NCBI GenBank assembly: GCA_963778675.1
Contig: CAVZVI010000007.1
Coordinates: 186,001 to 250,000, forward strand
Length of the DNA: 64,000 bases
Source of the DNA: CAWCDJ01 sp963778675
GTDB taxonomy: Bacteria > Acidobacteriota > Terriglobia > Bryobacterales > Bryobacteraceae
Direction: 5' to 3'
Position numbers and translations under genes: made by a program. Below, in pieces: positions 40,216-50,089 of the stretch. Below the pieces are notes generated by a model, which was not told the DNA's origin, ran no database searches, and worked only from the letters and a program-made list of their open reading frames with translations. Position 1 is the first letter of the stretch. The number at the start of each line of letters is the position of its first letter.

Positions 40216-41376
40216 ATGAGAATCGGACTACAGGCGTGGGGAAGCGAGGGGGACATCTCGCCTTTCCTGGCACTTGCCACCGGGTTGGCTCGTGGCGGTC
40301 ATGAAGCCACACTCGTCGTCACAGACAATGCCGGACGCGATTACTCACGTCACGCCCACGAGGGCGGATTCGAGCTGGTCTGCGTTCCACCGCCACCACC
40401 CGCCAACGGCGTAGATGTGGAAACGATCTGGCGTGAGATCATTGAAATCGGCAATCCCCTTCGTCAGGCCGAGTTGGTCTTGAGGTACGGCTACGATCCT
40501 GTCGCAGACGCGATGCTGGAAGCCGCTACTGCCCTGGTCGAAAAGAACGACGCGGTGGTAGGCCACTTTTTCGCGTATCCACTTCAAATCGCAGCCGAGC
40601 GACGCAGTAGACCAGCCGCCACGCTTCAAATCGTGCACAATTGCGTCCCCACCGTCACGCGGCAAGCCCCCGGATTGCCCGATTTGGGCACATGGTCGCA
40701 TCGATGGGGCTGGCGGCTGGCGCAGAGCATTGTGAATCGCATTTTCCTTCCGCGGTATAACGGACAACGGAGGCGGCTCGGGCTGGCCCCGCTTGGAGAC
40801 ACAATGACCCAAGCGTGGGCAAGCAGCCGCTTGAACTTGCTCGCGGTCAGCCCTTCGATCTGCAACCGCCCCAATGATTGGGCGAGCAACCATGTGGTGA
40901 CCGGGTTTATTAACGAAGCCAATCCGCCGTCGAATCGTTCGCTTCCAACGTCGCTTCAATCATTCTTTGATGAGGGTGAGCCCCCGGTATTTATTGGTTT
41001 CGGTAGCATGATGCTTTCCGGCGCCACCGATTACGCAAAGGAGACGATCGGAATATGGCGAGAGGTCGTGAGCACGCTGAAAATCCGTGCGATCTTTCAA
41101 CTTCCGGAGCCGCTGCTCAATCTCGCTCCTATCGACGGCTCGGTACATGCCGTCTCCTGGGTGGACTATCGATTGGTCTTTCCTCGGTGCTCTGTGATCG
41201 TCCACCACGGCGGCGCGGGCACTACGCAATCGGCCTTGCGGGCCGGTCGTCCTTCGGTCATTGTGGCGCACGTATCAGATCAGTTCTTCTGGGGACAGGA
41301 ACTCGAACGGTTGCGTGTCGCCGGACCAACCCAGCGGCGAAAAGGACTGATCTTGACGGCGAGAGGGTTCGATTAG
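40216..41376 (+). CDS. UGT/GT1-like glycosyltransferase, C-terminally short
   Basis: 386 residues from ATG 40216 (MRIGLQAWGSEGDISPFLAL). The N-terminal domain resembles GT28/UGT acceptor domains. The donor-binding domain has VHAVSWVDYRLVFPRC and the signature VIVHHGGAGTTQSALRAGRPSV, then VSDQFFWGQELERLRVAGP. Members usually continue for 30-40 residues after this point with a C-terminal helix; here the frame ends soon after in GLILTARGFD. The stop overlaps the stop of hicA on the other strand by 3 nt, so the end may have been replaced by arrival of the hicBA module. Substrates are probably lipid or polyketide-like acceptors and a nucleotide sugar. Confidence 0.85.
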   Translation: MRIGLQAWGSEGDISPFLALATGLARGGHEATLVVTDNAGRDYSRHAHEGGFELVCVPPPPPANGVDVETIWREIIEIGNPLRQAELVLRYGYDPVADAMLEAATALVEKNDAVVGHFFAYPLQIAAERRSRPAATLQIVHNCVPTVTRQAPGLPDLGTWSHRWGWRLAQSIVNRIFLPRYNGQRRRLGLAPLGDTMTQAWASSRLNLLAVSPSICNRPNDWASNHVVTGFINEANPPSNRSLPTSLQSFFDEGEPPVFIGFGSMMLSGATDYAKETIGIWREVVSTLKIRAIFQLPEPLLNLAPIDGSVHAVSWVDYRLVFPRCSVIVHHGGAGTTQSALRAGRPSVIVAHVSDQFFWGQELERLRVAGPTQRRKGLILTARGFD

Positions 41377-41570
41377 ATCGAGACGCCCGCGTCCCGTGCG
41401 ATCCGAAGGGCGAGGCCGGGCTTCAAATTCTTGCTCCCGTGTACGGGAATCGAGAGGACTCTGCGCTCGCCCGGTTTGGAATAGATGTGATGACTGCCGC
41501 TAATGCGTTTCAACGACCACCCGTTTGCTTCGATCAACCGGCACATCTCCGGCCCGGTGATCGATTTCAA
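41373..41570 (-). CDS. hicA: HicA family toxin
   Basis: 65 residues from TTG 41570. The double-stranded RNA-binding-like HicA fold is recognised by CRLIEANGWSLKRISGSHHI, with the catalytic-type histidine in GSHHIY, and SIPVHGSKNLKPGLALRIAR. HicA toxins cleave mRNA. The start overlaps the hicB stop by 4 nt (TTGA), so antitoxin is translated first. Because no ATG is available, the TTG start and this coupling probably keep toxin output low. Confidence 0.9.
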   Translation of the reverse strand: MKSITGPEMCRLIEANGWSLKRISGSHHIYSKPGERRVLSIPVHGSKNLKPGLALRIARDAGVSI

Positions 41571-41776
41571 ACGGCCACATCCAGAATCTGAATCTTCGAG
41601 TCCGGTGCCCGTCCCTCTTCGTGCAGGACTGCAAGCACGCCGGAAATGGCCTCGCGGATGTTGTGCTTGAGTTCGTCCACAGTTTCCCCTTGCGAGTAGC
41701 AGCCTGGAAGTGCTGGGACCTCCGCCCAGAATCCGCCCTCCGGATCTTCGTGGATGACGACAGCGTAGCTCTGCAC
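41567..41776 (-). CDS. hicB: HicB family antitoxin
   Basis: 69 residues from GTG 41776 (QSYAVVIHEDPEGGFWAEVP). The partial RNase H fold motif of HicB is seen as GGFWAEVPALPGCYSQGET, then VDELKHNIREAISGVLAVL. There is no C-terminal DNA-binding domain, so this is the short HicB type. It neutralises the HicA toxin encoded next to it. Open codons upstream of the GTG do not resemble HicB. Confidence 0.9.
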   Translation of the reverse strand: MQSYAVVIHEDPEGGFWAEVPALPGCYSQGETVDELKHNIREAISGVLAVLHEEGRAPDSKIQILDVAV

Positions 41777-42087
41777 GCCTTGATTTTCGCACAAAAATGC
41801 GTGCGCGGGTCCAGTTCGAAGACCGCGGATCTCTAGATGACTGTGTCGTCCCCGTTCCGTACACTGGCCCGAAACAGCCGTCTGGGAATTGCCCCCCTGC
41901 ACCCCGGAGTGCATCGTCGCCATCCGGACACGATCCGTGCCACGGCATCGAGTCCGGATGGCGCGTAAAACCGCTCAGGACCGAGAGCTTGCGGGGCACG
42001 GACCCCCGGCGCAAACTGCCTTCGGCATCACGGCGTCGTCCGGGACGGTTCGAAGTACTCCCACCCCATTCCGTTCCACAGGCGCCC
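41777..42087. other. 311-bp intergenic region
   Basis: Lies between the 3' end of the large GH54-type gene and hicB, both on the minus strand. It should carry the hicBA promoter. No convincing gene, repeat or hairpin was seen. Confidence 0.45.
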
Positions 42088-45000
42088 TCATGGACGCCTC
42101 CTGTAATACTGGTTGGGCGCGCCGGGTGTGGGAACGTTTACGGCGACCTGCGCCCCGCCGGCATGCACCCGGGTCAACGCGGCAGTGAGGGTGATGCCGG
42201 TGCCGGAAACCGGTGCGCCGGCCGCGTGCGCAAACGTGAGCGGCGCGGCGACGGTGATCGAAGGTCCGCCTCTGCCGAAGAAACTGGTGGAGGCGACAAC
42301 CGCCGTCTCATGGTTCGCGCCGCTATCAATGGTGATGGTCTGGCCGGCGCTAAAGCCCATCACGCTGGCGACAGGGATCACGGTCGCGCCCGCGTTGGTG
42401 GCGGCGCCCGCCGTGGTCGCGCCTGCCGTGCCGACCGTCGCGATGACGGCGGTCTCGAGGTTCGCGCCCGTATCGATCATGATCTTCTGGCCGGCCGCAA
42501 AGTCCGCCACGCTGGCGACTTTGATGTTGGTGGCGCCGGCGGCCGAACCGGCAGGCAGGGTGGTGGCGGCCTGCAAGAGGAAATCGTTGCAGTTGCTGTC
42601 CGTGTCGGCGCCGTCCGGGAAGCGGCCCGCGCTCCTGTCGGTTTCGCCGGCGGCCGATGCGAACCGCCCGAAGCGGCTGGCCGGGCCGGGCGTAGTCACG
42701 TGGCAGCCACTCTGCCCGGATCCGGAGGCGGCTTGGTAACCCTCGGCGGCCCATGGGTCGACCAGGCCGCCGTAGTTGAGGCTGTCGACGACCAGGCCGG
42801 CGGCGTCACGCAGCACCATGTTGCCGGCGCTGGGGGAGAGGGCCGGGCCCCCGAACCACTGGTTCGGCGCCGGCGTCCCCTGGTAGCCCGCTGTCGTCAC
42901 CGCGGCGTCACGCACAACCGCGTCGATCTCGTGGTCTTTGGCCAGCGGGCTGTCGAGCGTGATGCCGGTGCCGAGCGGCAGGACGGGCTCATTGCTCGAG
43001 TGGGCAAAGGCCGTCTCCGGCTGGAAGCTGATCCCCGTTCCCCGAACGCTGAACGGCAGGTTGGCTGCATGGTTGAACTTCAGCGGGGCGGCCAGGTCGA
43101 GCCCCGTGCCCGGATCTACCACCTCCTCGCCGTCGGCATGCGCCTGGGCGAGGGCCGGCGCAAAGTCCACGCGGGTGCCGGTCGAACTCCGCCGTATCGA
43201 CGGCGCGGATGGTAACGGTTTGCCGGTTCGCGGGGGTGCCGATGGTCATCTTGTCGCCCACAGCGAAGCCGTTCACTCGGCCGCGCGCGCGCAAGATGAC
43301 ATTGGTCGCGCCGGCGCTCGCATCCGCCGAGAGCGCCGCGCGGTTCGCCTGCGTGCCGGCCTTCGTGACCGTGACGGTTTCGATCCCATGGCCGGCGCTG
43401 TCGATGTCCAACCTGATCTTGTCACCGGCCGAGATGTTGGCGGTGGACGTCACCTTGATGTTGGTTGCGCCGGCGGGCGCGTCCGCCCCCAGGAAGGCTT
43501 GCGTGCCCGGCTTGCCGACCGCGGTGACCGTGGCTACCTCGTACTTCTCCAGGGATCTTGCGACGGCGGGGTAGGTGGCGCCGTAGCCCAGGGCGATCTT
43601 CTGGCCAACCACGAAGCCGTCCACGCTCGTGACAGGCACGTTGGTTGAGCCGGCGGGGATCGTGATCACCGGACCGTCGGGGAGCGGTTGCCACAGCGTC
43701 GTATTGCCGCTGGATGCGCCTGGACGGCCTCCACCGAACGGCGACTCGGACACCCCAAGCCCCGCCGCCGTGCCGACGCTTACGATCTTGTGGGTCTCGA
43801 CGTTCGAGCCGGTGCCGATGCGGATCGTATCGCCGGCCGACATGCCGGTCGTGCTCCTGACGTGGATGGTGGTATCACCCTTGTGCGCCGCGGCCGCCAG
43901 CCCGGAGTTGGAGAGGCCGAGCAGGTAGAAGCCGCGAGCCGCGAGCTTCGTCCCGGCCGGGATCTTCACCGTCGAGAAGATGGCCTCCTGAGTCGGGTGC
44001 TCGGTCAGGGTCCAGTTGGAGATATCGACGGCACTGGCGCCGGCGTTGTAGAGTTCGATGAACGAGTCCGTCGTGTTGCCGGGAGAACCGGCGCTGATGC
44101 GGAACTCGTTGATCTTGACCGGGCTGACGTTCCGCACCTTCTCGGCCGTTGTCTCGGATTGCGTCCTGCCGGTCGTCCGGTTCGTCCACGAGGCGTTGCC
44201 GACGCAGATCGCCGTTGAACGCCGCCGGCCCCGAGGTGACCTTGAAGGTCGCGCTCACGCTCGCGCCCGGCGCGACCGGGTCGGCGACCGGCGCCGAAGT
44301 CCTGGAGGTGCCCGGAACGAAGGAGGTCCACTGCTGGTTGGGCACGGAAATGCTCAATTGGACGCCCACCGCGGGCGCCCCCGTGGTGTTCGTGAACGTC
44401 ACAGTGGTGTTCTGCGAGGATCCCGGTGAGAACGTCTGGAGTCCCGGCGGCGTGGCAGTTTCCGGGCCGGGCGCCAGGCTCAGCCGCTGCACGTCGTACC
44501 TGGCAGCCACGACGTTGGCCTGCACCAACTGGTCGGTGGCGTCCGTCGGGAAGGTGCCTGCGGCCGTCATCGCGCCTTCATAGAAGGTGCCCTGCGAGCC
44601 GTTGCTGTTGTCGCCGCCGTTGCCCAGTAGGATGGCCCCCTGCTTGCGCATCGGGTCATACGTGGAGTTGACGCGCGGTCCGTCGAACATGACCGACAGA
44701 GGGCCCCGCTGCGCGTCGCCGCCCATGGAGGTCCAGTGGTGCGGTTCGCCCTTGGCCATCGCGGTCACGAATCGCCAGGTGATGCTCGGCAGGTTTGCGC
44801 AGCCTTTGGAGCGATCCGGGTTGACACAGCCGACCAGGTTGTTTTCCTGATCGGTCATGATCCATGGGCCGGGGGGCGGCCCGTGATACCAGGCGCCTGC
44901 CGTGCCGTAGTAGGTGGTTTCCATGGTGCCGTTGCCGTCGTCGCGGCTGTCGATCTCGGCGTTGCCGTAGTCGAAGCAGCAGCCCGAGTTGTAGTGCCGG

Positions 45001-45584
45001 CCGTTAATGACCCAGTACTGTCCCTCCGCCTGGTCGTCGACCGCGGTGCCCTTCGCGTCGTCCTGGCGGAGGCCCATGCCCGGCTCGATGAAGACGCCGT
45101 AGGCCTTGTGGCCCATGATCGTAATCGGCGCCATGTCGGCGACCGGGAGGTTGTTGAACCCACCCATGGCCGGGCCGCTGAATCCGCCGCGGGGCGGCTG
45201 GATGAGGTCGTTGTGCTTGGGGGATTGGTCGTAGATCGTGGTGATCCAGCAGTACGTGTTGGCGCAGAACGCGTCCTGCGCGGCCGCGTTGGCGTATCCG
45301 CCCGCATCCGGAACCGGCGACGCGGCGGGCTGGACGACGCCGATATCCAACGTCTTGCCGTCCGACTGGCGCAGGACCTGGTAGAGCGGGCCGTTATAGG
45401 AGGCGTACAGCGCGCGCGTGGTGCTGTGGGCGGCCACGCAGGGGTCGCCGGCGGCGGCGTAGATGTCACATGGGCCTTTCGGCCTGGGCGGAGCCTCCCC
45501 GGCCGGTGTGGCCATCGTTAACGCGGCGCCAATCAGCGTGAGCGCCGGTGCGAGCATTAGCCCAAGATGGATTCTCGTTTTCAT
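42088..45584 (-). pseudogene. GH54-type arabinofuranosidase-like protein with lamin-tail and repeat region, two +1 frameshifts
   Basis: Three frames form one protein of about 1,164 residues from ATG 45584. After a signal peptide comes a catalytic domain (about 36-370) like fungal arabinofuranosidase B: GPCDIYAAAGDPCVAAHSTT, RALYASYNGPLYQV, then CFDYGNAEID and WYHGPPPGPW. A NEW3-like beta domain follows, then a lamin-tail-like segment (INEFRISAGSPGNTTDSFIE) mixed with about six repeats of 40-50 residues (pattern AGATNIKVxSVxxFxAGxxI). Frame changes lie near 44204 and 43180; each is repaired by removing one base. No other decay is seen, so this may be one intact secreted enzyme. GH54 enzymes remove arabinose from plant arabinans and arabinoxylans. 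Confidence 0.82.
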
Positions 45585-45746
45585 GTTGATCCGCTTTGCC
45601 TTGGCAAAACCGCCAAGATCGTCATCCTATCGCGCCAGCCCCGTTCACCGCATCTCTCAAAATATCTCCTCAATCCCTGCAGCCACTTACCGCTGACGTC
45701 GTCCAGTCCGGTCTTGCCCCGCTGTTACCTTCTAGGTAGCTCGCCT

Positions 45747-46412
45747 ATGCCGTCTCTCAAACAAATTGAAGCGAACCGCCGTAACTCGCAAAGATCGACC
45801 GGTCCCCGCTCCGCCGGGGGCAAGGCCGTCTCCTCCCGGAATGCCCTGAAATCCGGCATCGACGCCAGGTCTCAGACCCTTCCCGGTGAAAACGTCGAAT
45901 CTCTCGAATCCCTCACCGCCGAATACTACGGCCGTTTCCGCCCCGCGACGCCCGAAGCCCGCCATCTCGTCGACACCCTCGTCTCCAACGAGTGGCTTCT
46001 TCGCCGCTTCCGCCGCATCGAAGTCCAGATCCTCAAGCACGAAATGGAAGCCGCCTACCACATCGACAGCAAGAACCCCATCGGCCACGCCTATACCCGG
46101 TCCGAGCGCTCGTTCGACCGCCTGCAGCGCCGCATCAACGCCGCCGAGCGCAACTACCACCGCGCCCTCAAAGAGTTACAATCCCTGCCCCAGGAAATTG
46201 GCTTCGTTCCTTCATCCGCCCCCGATACGGACACAGAGGCGCGACCGTCAGGCAGCGCGCCCCAACCGCCCACCCACCCGGCCCTTCCACAGCCCCCACA
46301 CTCCAGCCCCCCGGCCCGCCGCCTGCCGCCTGACCCGCGATATACTTGGTTCCCGTCATGTTCAAATCGGCTCCCGTCGTTGCACTCGTCTTTTCCCTCG
46401 CCGCCCCCGTGA
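45747..46412 (+). CDS. Uncharacterised acidobacterial protein with conserved basic N-terminus
   Basis: 221 residues from ATG 45747. The N-terminus (LKQIEANRRNSQRSTGPRS, then GGKAVSSRNALKSG) is a motif I associate with a multi-copy protein family of Acidobacteria and Planctomycetes of unknown function. A helical middle part (about 40-140) contains LVSNEWLLRRFRRIEVQIL and RLQRRINAAERNYHRALKEL. The C-terminal 70 residues are proline-rich and low-complexity and overlap the start of the next gene by 55 bp. No enzyme motif is visible. It might bind nucleic acid. Confidence 0.75.
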   Translation: MPSLKQIEANRRNSQRSTGPRSAGGKAVSSRNALKSGIDARSQTLPGENVESLESLTAEYYGRFRPATPEARHLVDTLVSNEWLLRRFRRIEVQILKHEMEAAYHIDSKNPIGHAYTRSERSFDRLQRRINAAERNYHRALKELQSLPQEIGFVPSSAPDTDTEARPSGSAPQPPTHPALPQPPHSSPPARRLPPDPRYTWFPSCSNRLPSLHSSFPSPPP

Positions 46413-47902
46413 TCGCCGGCGACTGGCTTACCTTCGGCCACGACCCGCAGCGCACCGGTTGGGCGTTCGAGGAAACGCAGCTCACCCCGGCCAACGTCGG
46501 AACCCTCGGCATCCGCTGGAAGACCAAGCTCAAGAACGAGCCCTACAGCCTCTCCGCGCTTACCGCTCCCGTGGTCGCTTCCGGTATCTCGACCGTCAAG
46601 GGCATTCGCCCCGTCGTCTACGTCGCCGGCATCACCGGCACCGTCTTCGCGCTCGACGCCGAAACCGGCGAAGAGCTCTGGAACCACGCGTTCAAATACG
46701 TGGTCCTCCCCGGCAAGGGCGGGTATCAGGGCACCTTTCTATGTCCCAACGGAATCACCGCCACCCCGGTCATCGATAAGAGCACGAATCTCCTCTATGT
46801 CATCGGCGGCGACGGCGCCCTCTATGGCCTCGACCTCGGCAGCGGCAAGGTCCGCGTCGGCCCCATTCAGTTCGTTGCGGCATTTTCCAAGAGTGCCAGC
46901 CTCAATCTCGTCGACGGCGTCATTTACACGACCCTTGCGCAGGGCTGCGGCAACGGCCTCTCGGGCTTCTACGCAGTCGACGTCCGCAACCCCCACCACC
47001 CCATCCTCCACCAGTTGCTGCTCTCCAACACCAACACCGCGGGCATCTGGGGCCGGGGCGGCCCGGTCGCCGGCACCAACGGACGCGTCTATGGCGGCAC
47101 CGCCGACGGTGTCTTCGATCCCATCGCCGGCGATTACTCCGACGCCGTCGTCTCCGCCTCGCTCCCTGCTCTCGACTTACTCGATTACTACCTTCCTACT
47201 AACTGGCAGTATCTCCGCAGAAAGGATTTCGATCTCGGCGCCACCAGCCCGGTCTTCTTCGGATGGCGCAATCGCAACCTCGTCGCCCACGGTGCCAAGG
47301 AAGGCGTGGTCGACCTCATGGATGCCGACCGGCTCGGCGGCGCCGATCACCAGACGCCCCTCTACACCTCCCCGCGCCTCGGCAACGACCGCGCCGTCTG
47401 CTGCGAAGGCCTCGGCATCTGGGGCGGACTCTCCACCTACCGCGATACCGGCGGCCAGACCTGGCTCTACGTCCCCATGGGAGGACCGCCCTCCACCACC
47501 GGCCCCAGGTTCGCCATCACCAACGGCGACAACCCCCACGGCAGCATCATGGGCTTCAAGGTCGTCCCCGACCCCCAGACCGGCAACCCCATCCTCGACC
47601 CCGCCTGGATCTCCGGTGACTTCAATCTGCCCGACCCCGTGGTCATCGCCAACGGAATCGTCTTCGGACTCTCTACCGGCGAGAACGCCGTGCAGCACGG
47701 CGGCGAGGCCCATCGCTTCGAGAACACCCGCCCGGCGGTCCTGCAGGCCCTCGACGCGAAAACCGGCAAACTGCTCTACTCGAGCGGCGGCGCCTTCGCC
47801 TCCTGGGTCCACTTCAGCGGACTCGCCGTCTCCGACGGCAGGGTCTTCGCCGTCGATCACGACTCCAACGTCTACTGCTTCGGCCTCCCCGACCGCCACT
47901 GA
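46358..47902 (+). CDS. Secreted PQQ-like beta-propeller repeat protein
   Basis: 514 residues from ATG 46358 with a signal peptide (VVALVFSLAAPVIAG). Repeated propeller blades with Trp-docking patterns are seen: GDWLTFGHDPQRTGWAFEET, VVYVAGITGTVFALDAETGE, LLYVIGGDGALYGLDLGSGK and late RVFAVDHDSNVYCFGL. The family resembles PQQ-dependent dehydrogenases and BamB-like propellers, but there is no cytochrome domain and catalytic PQQ residues cannot be confirmed. It starts inside the 3' end of the previous gene. Confidence 0.85.
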   Translation: MFKSAPVVALVFSLAAPVIAGDWLTFGHDPQRTGWAFEETQLTPANVGTLGIRWKTKLKNEPYSLSALTAPVVASGISTVKGIRPVVYVAGITGTVFALDAETGEELWNHAFKYVVLPGKGGYQGTFLCPNGITATPVIDKSTNLLYVIGGDGALYGLDLGSGKVRVGPIQFVAAFSKSASLNLVDGVIYTTLAQGCGNGLSGFYAVDVRNPHHPILHQLLLSNTNTAGIWGRGGPVAGTNGRVYGGTADGVFDPIAGDYSDAVVSASLPALDLLDYYLPTNWQYLRRKDFDLGATSPVFFGWRNRNLVAHGAKEGVVDLMDADRLGGADHQTPLYTSPRLGNDRAVCCEGLGIWGGLSTYRDTGGQTWLYVPMGGPPSTTGPRFAITNGDNPHGSIMGFKVVPDPQTGNPILDPAWISGDFNLPDPVVIANGIVFGLSTGENAVQHGGEAHRFENTRPAVLQALDAKTGKLLYSSGGAFASWVHFSGLAVSDGRVFAVDHDSNVYCFGLPDRH

Positions 47903-47941
47903 CGGCTTCTTGGTACAATCTTTCGACTAGGGAGTTCAACA

Positions 47942-48313
47942 ATGATTCGCACACTTAAAGTAGCTGGGATTTTCGTCTTTCTGGCCGCCCTCTTAGCCGC
48001 GGCCGATGTGAACGGCAAGTGGACGGGCAGCGTCGACACGCCGGATGGCGCCGTGCCCCTGACCTTCAACCTCACCGCCAATGGCCAGGCTGTCACCGGT
48101 ACGGTCACCGCTGCCGCCGCCGAGCCAGCCGCCAAGATCGCCGACGGCAAGCTCGAGGGCGATGTCGTCACGTTCTCGTTTGTCACTCAGTACCACGGCG
48201 ACCCCATCAAGCTCCTCTGCAAGGGAGAGGTCACCGCCGACGGCCTGAAGATGCAGATGGGCACCGAGGACGGCGGCTGGTCCGCCGAGTTTCTCGCTAA
48301 GAAGGCTTCGTAA
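47942..48313 (+). CDS. Small secreted beta-sheet protein of unknown function
   Basis: 123 residues with a signal peptide (TLKVAGIFVFLAALLAAA). The mature part is a compact beta-rich domain (VNGKWTGSVDTPDGAVPLTF, VTGTVTAAAAEP, DVVTFSFVTQYHGDPIKLL). The pattern (W-x-G..., polar loops, repeated G-x-V) recalls small lipocalin-like acidobacterial exported proteins, but no name is certain. Its last 17 bases overlap the 3' end of kbl on the other strand. Confidence 0.7.
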   Translation: MIRTLKVAGIFVFLAALLAAADVNGKWTGSVDTPDGAVPLTFNLTANGQAVTGTVTAAAAEPAAKIADGKLEGDVVTFSFVTQYHGDPIKLLCKGEVTADGLKMQMGTEDGGWSAEFLAKKAS

Positions 48314-49487
48314 GGCCCATTCGCCGGCCTACTTTTTCGAAGACGCCGAGCGCGCGGTCCAGTTCTTCCCGGGTGTGCGTCGCGGTGACGATCGTCCGGA
48401 CGCGCGCTTTGCCCTTCGGCACGGTCGGAAATCCGATCCCGGTCGCCAGCACCCCTTCGTCGAACAGTTCCCGCGAGAACTGGTGCGCCTGCGCGGCCTC
48501 GCCCACCATCACTGGAGTGATGGGTGTCTCGCTGATCCCGGTGTCGAACCCGGCCGCCACCAGGCCCTGCTTGAAGTAGCGCGTGTTGTCCCAGAGCTGT
48601 TGGATTCGTTCCGGCTCCTGCTCCAGCACGTCGAAGGCGGCCAGGCAGGCGGCCGCCACTGCCGGCGGGTGCGAAGTCGAGAACAGGAACGGGCGCGCCC
48701 GGTGGTAGAGGAACTCGATCAGGTCGCGGCTGCCGCACACGTACCCGCCCAGTACTCCAACCGCTTTCGACAGCGTGCCGACCTGGATGTGCACCCGGCC
48801 GTGCAGCCCGAAGTGGTCGACCGTGCCCCGTCCGTTGCGGCCCAGCACGCCCGAAGAGTGCGCGTCGTCCACCATCATGATGGCGCCGTGCTTCTCCGCC
48901 GCGGCCACCAGCCCCGGGAGCGGGCCGATGTCGCCGTCCATTGAGAAGACGCCGTCGGAGATCAGCAGCTTGCGGCCGGGGGTGCCGTCCAGTTCGCCCA
49001 GGATCGCTTCGGCGCGGGCCGTGTCCTTGTGCGGGAAAACGTGGATCCGCGCCTTCGACAGCCGGCACCCATCGATGATGCTGGCATGGTTGAGCTCGTC
49101 CGAAACGATGTGGTCCTCCGGAGTGAGGATCGCCGAGACGGTCCCGGCGTTGGCGGCGAAGCCCGACTGGAACACCACGCAGGCCTCCACCTGCTTGAAC
49201 GCTGCGATCCGTTCCTCGAGCGCCATGTGCAGGCTCATGGTCCCCGAGATGGTCCGGACCGCGCCCGAGCCCGCGCCGTACTTGCGCACCGCCTCGAGGG
49301 CCGCTTCGCGCAGCTTGGGATGCGTGGTGAGCCCCAAGTAGTTGTTGGAGGCGAGGTTGATCACCTGCTTGCCGTCGAACTGCGACTCGGCGGCGCACGC
49401 CGATTCCAGGATGCGCAGGCGCTGGAAGGTGCCCTCCCGGCGCCACAAATCGAGCTGATCGTGCAGATACGAGAGAGGATTGCTCAT
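48297..49487 (-). CDS. kbl: Glycine C-acetyltransferase (2-amino-3-ketobutyrate CoA ligase)
   Basis: 396 residues from ATG 49487. PLP-dependent alpha-oxoamine synthase fold: NLASNNYLGLTTHPKLREAA, SGTMSLHMALEERIAAF, SDELNHASIIDGCRLSKA, DDAHSSGVLGRNGRG and the PLP lysine in TLSKAVG (Lys241). The length and the segment GRNGRGTVDHFGL fit Kbl better than BioF. It converts 2-amino-3-ketobutyrate and CoA into glycine and acetyl-CoA in threonine breakdown. No threonine dehydrogenase gene is adjacent; the next gene on the same strand is a flavin reductase. Confidence 0.9.
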   Translation of the reverse strand: MSNPLSYLHDQLDLWRREGTFQRLRILESACAAESQFDGKQVINLASNNYLGLTTHPKLREAALEAVRKYGAGSGAVRTISGTMSLHMALEERIAAFKQVEACVVFQSGFAANAGTVSAILTPEDHIVSDELNHASIIDGCRLSKARIHVFPHKDTARAEAILGELDGTPGRKLLISDGVFSMDGDIGPLPGLVAAAEKHGAIMMVDDAHSSGVLGRNGRGTVDHFGLHGRVHIQVGTLSKAVGVLGGYVCGSRDLIEFLYHRARPFLFSTSHPPAVAAACLAAFDVLEQEPERIQQLWDNTRYFKQGLVAAGFDTGISETPITPVMVGEAAQAHQFSRELFDEGVLATGIGFPTVPKGKARVRTIVTATHTREELDRALGVFEKVGRRMGLTKPS

Positions 49488-49492
49488 CAGCC

Positions 49493-49987
49493 TCAGTCTA
49501 ACGCCAGTCGGCGATAGCAGCCGCGGAAATGGATCAGCGGCTCGCCCTCCGAAACCTGTGCGCCCACCATCCGGGCGATAAAAATGTCGTGATCGCCGGC
49601 CGGGATGCGCCGCTCGACGGCGCACTCGATGGCCGCGAGCACTCCCGGAATCAGCGGCACCCCGGTCAGGCCCGCATACCACGGAATGCCGTCGAAACGG
49701 TCCTCGCCCTTGCGGGCGAAGCGTTCCGACAGCGGTTGCTGGTCATCCGCCAGGATGTTGATTCCGAAGTTTTGCGCCGCCCGGAACAGGTCGATCGCCG
49801 TCACTGCATGGCCGAGGCAGATCAGGATCAAAGGAGGGTCCAGGGAGATGGACGTGAAAGAACTTACGGTGAGCCCGTGCGGCGTCCCCAGGGCGTCCAG
49901 AACGGTGGCAATCGTCACACCGTTGGCGAACCGCCCGCACGCACGCCGGAATTCCTCGCTGGTAACTCGTGACCCCTCGCTTGACAT
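49493..49987 (-). CDS. Flavin reductase family (FMN-binding split barrel) protein
   Basis: 164 residues from ATG 49987. The flavin reductase-like domain is clear: FRRACGRFANGVTIATV, HGLTVSSFTSISLDPPLILI, FGINILADDQQPLSERFA and DHDIFIARMVGAQVSEGEPL. Such enzymes reduce FMN or FAD with NAD(P)H, often feeding a monooxygenase; no such partner is adjacent. It ends 5 bp before kbl starts, so the two are cotranscribed. Confidence 0.92.
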   Translation of the reverse strand: MSSEGSRVTSEEFRRACGRFANGVTIATVLDALGTPHGLTVSSFTSISLDPPLILICLGHAVTAIDLFRAAQNFGINILADDQQPLSERFARKGEDRFDGIPWYAGLTGVPLIPGVLAAIECAVERRIPAGDHDIFIARMVGAQVSEGEPLIHFRGCYRRLALD

Positions 49988-50089
49988 GAGTATAAATTCA
50001 ATCCTATCATGTGGTTGACTGATGCGGGTACCAATCGCGGACCCGCCCTGGGCCGTTCCGTGTGGGGATGCCCGGACAAGGAGGCTCTT

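Noticed and set aside
41797..43215. Open frame of 472 codons on the plus strand across the GH54-type gene
   Set aside because: It is a shadow of the minus-strand gene, which has clear domains in three successive frames. The plus-strand product is low-complexity and arginine-rich.
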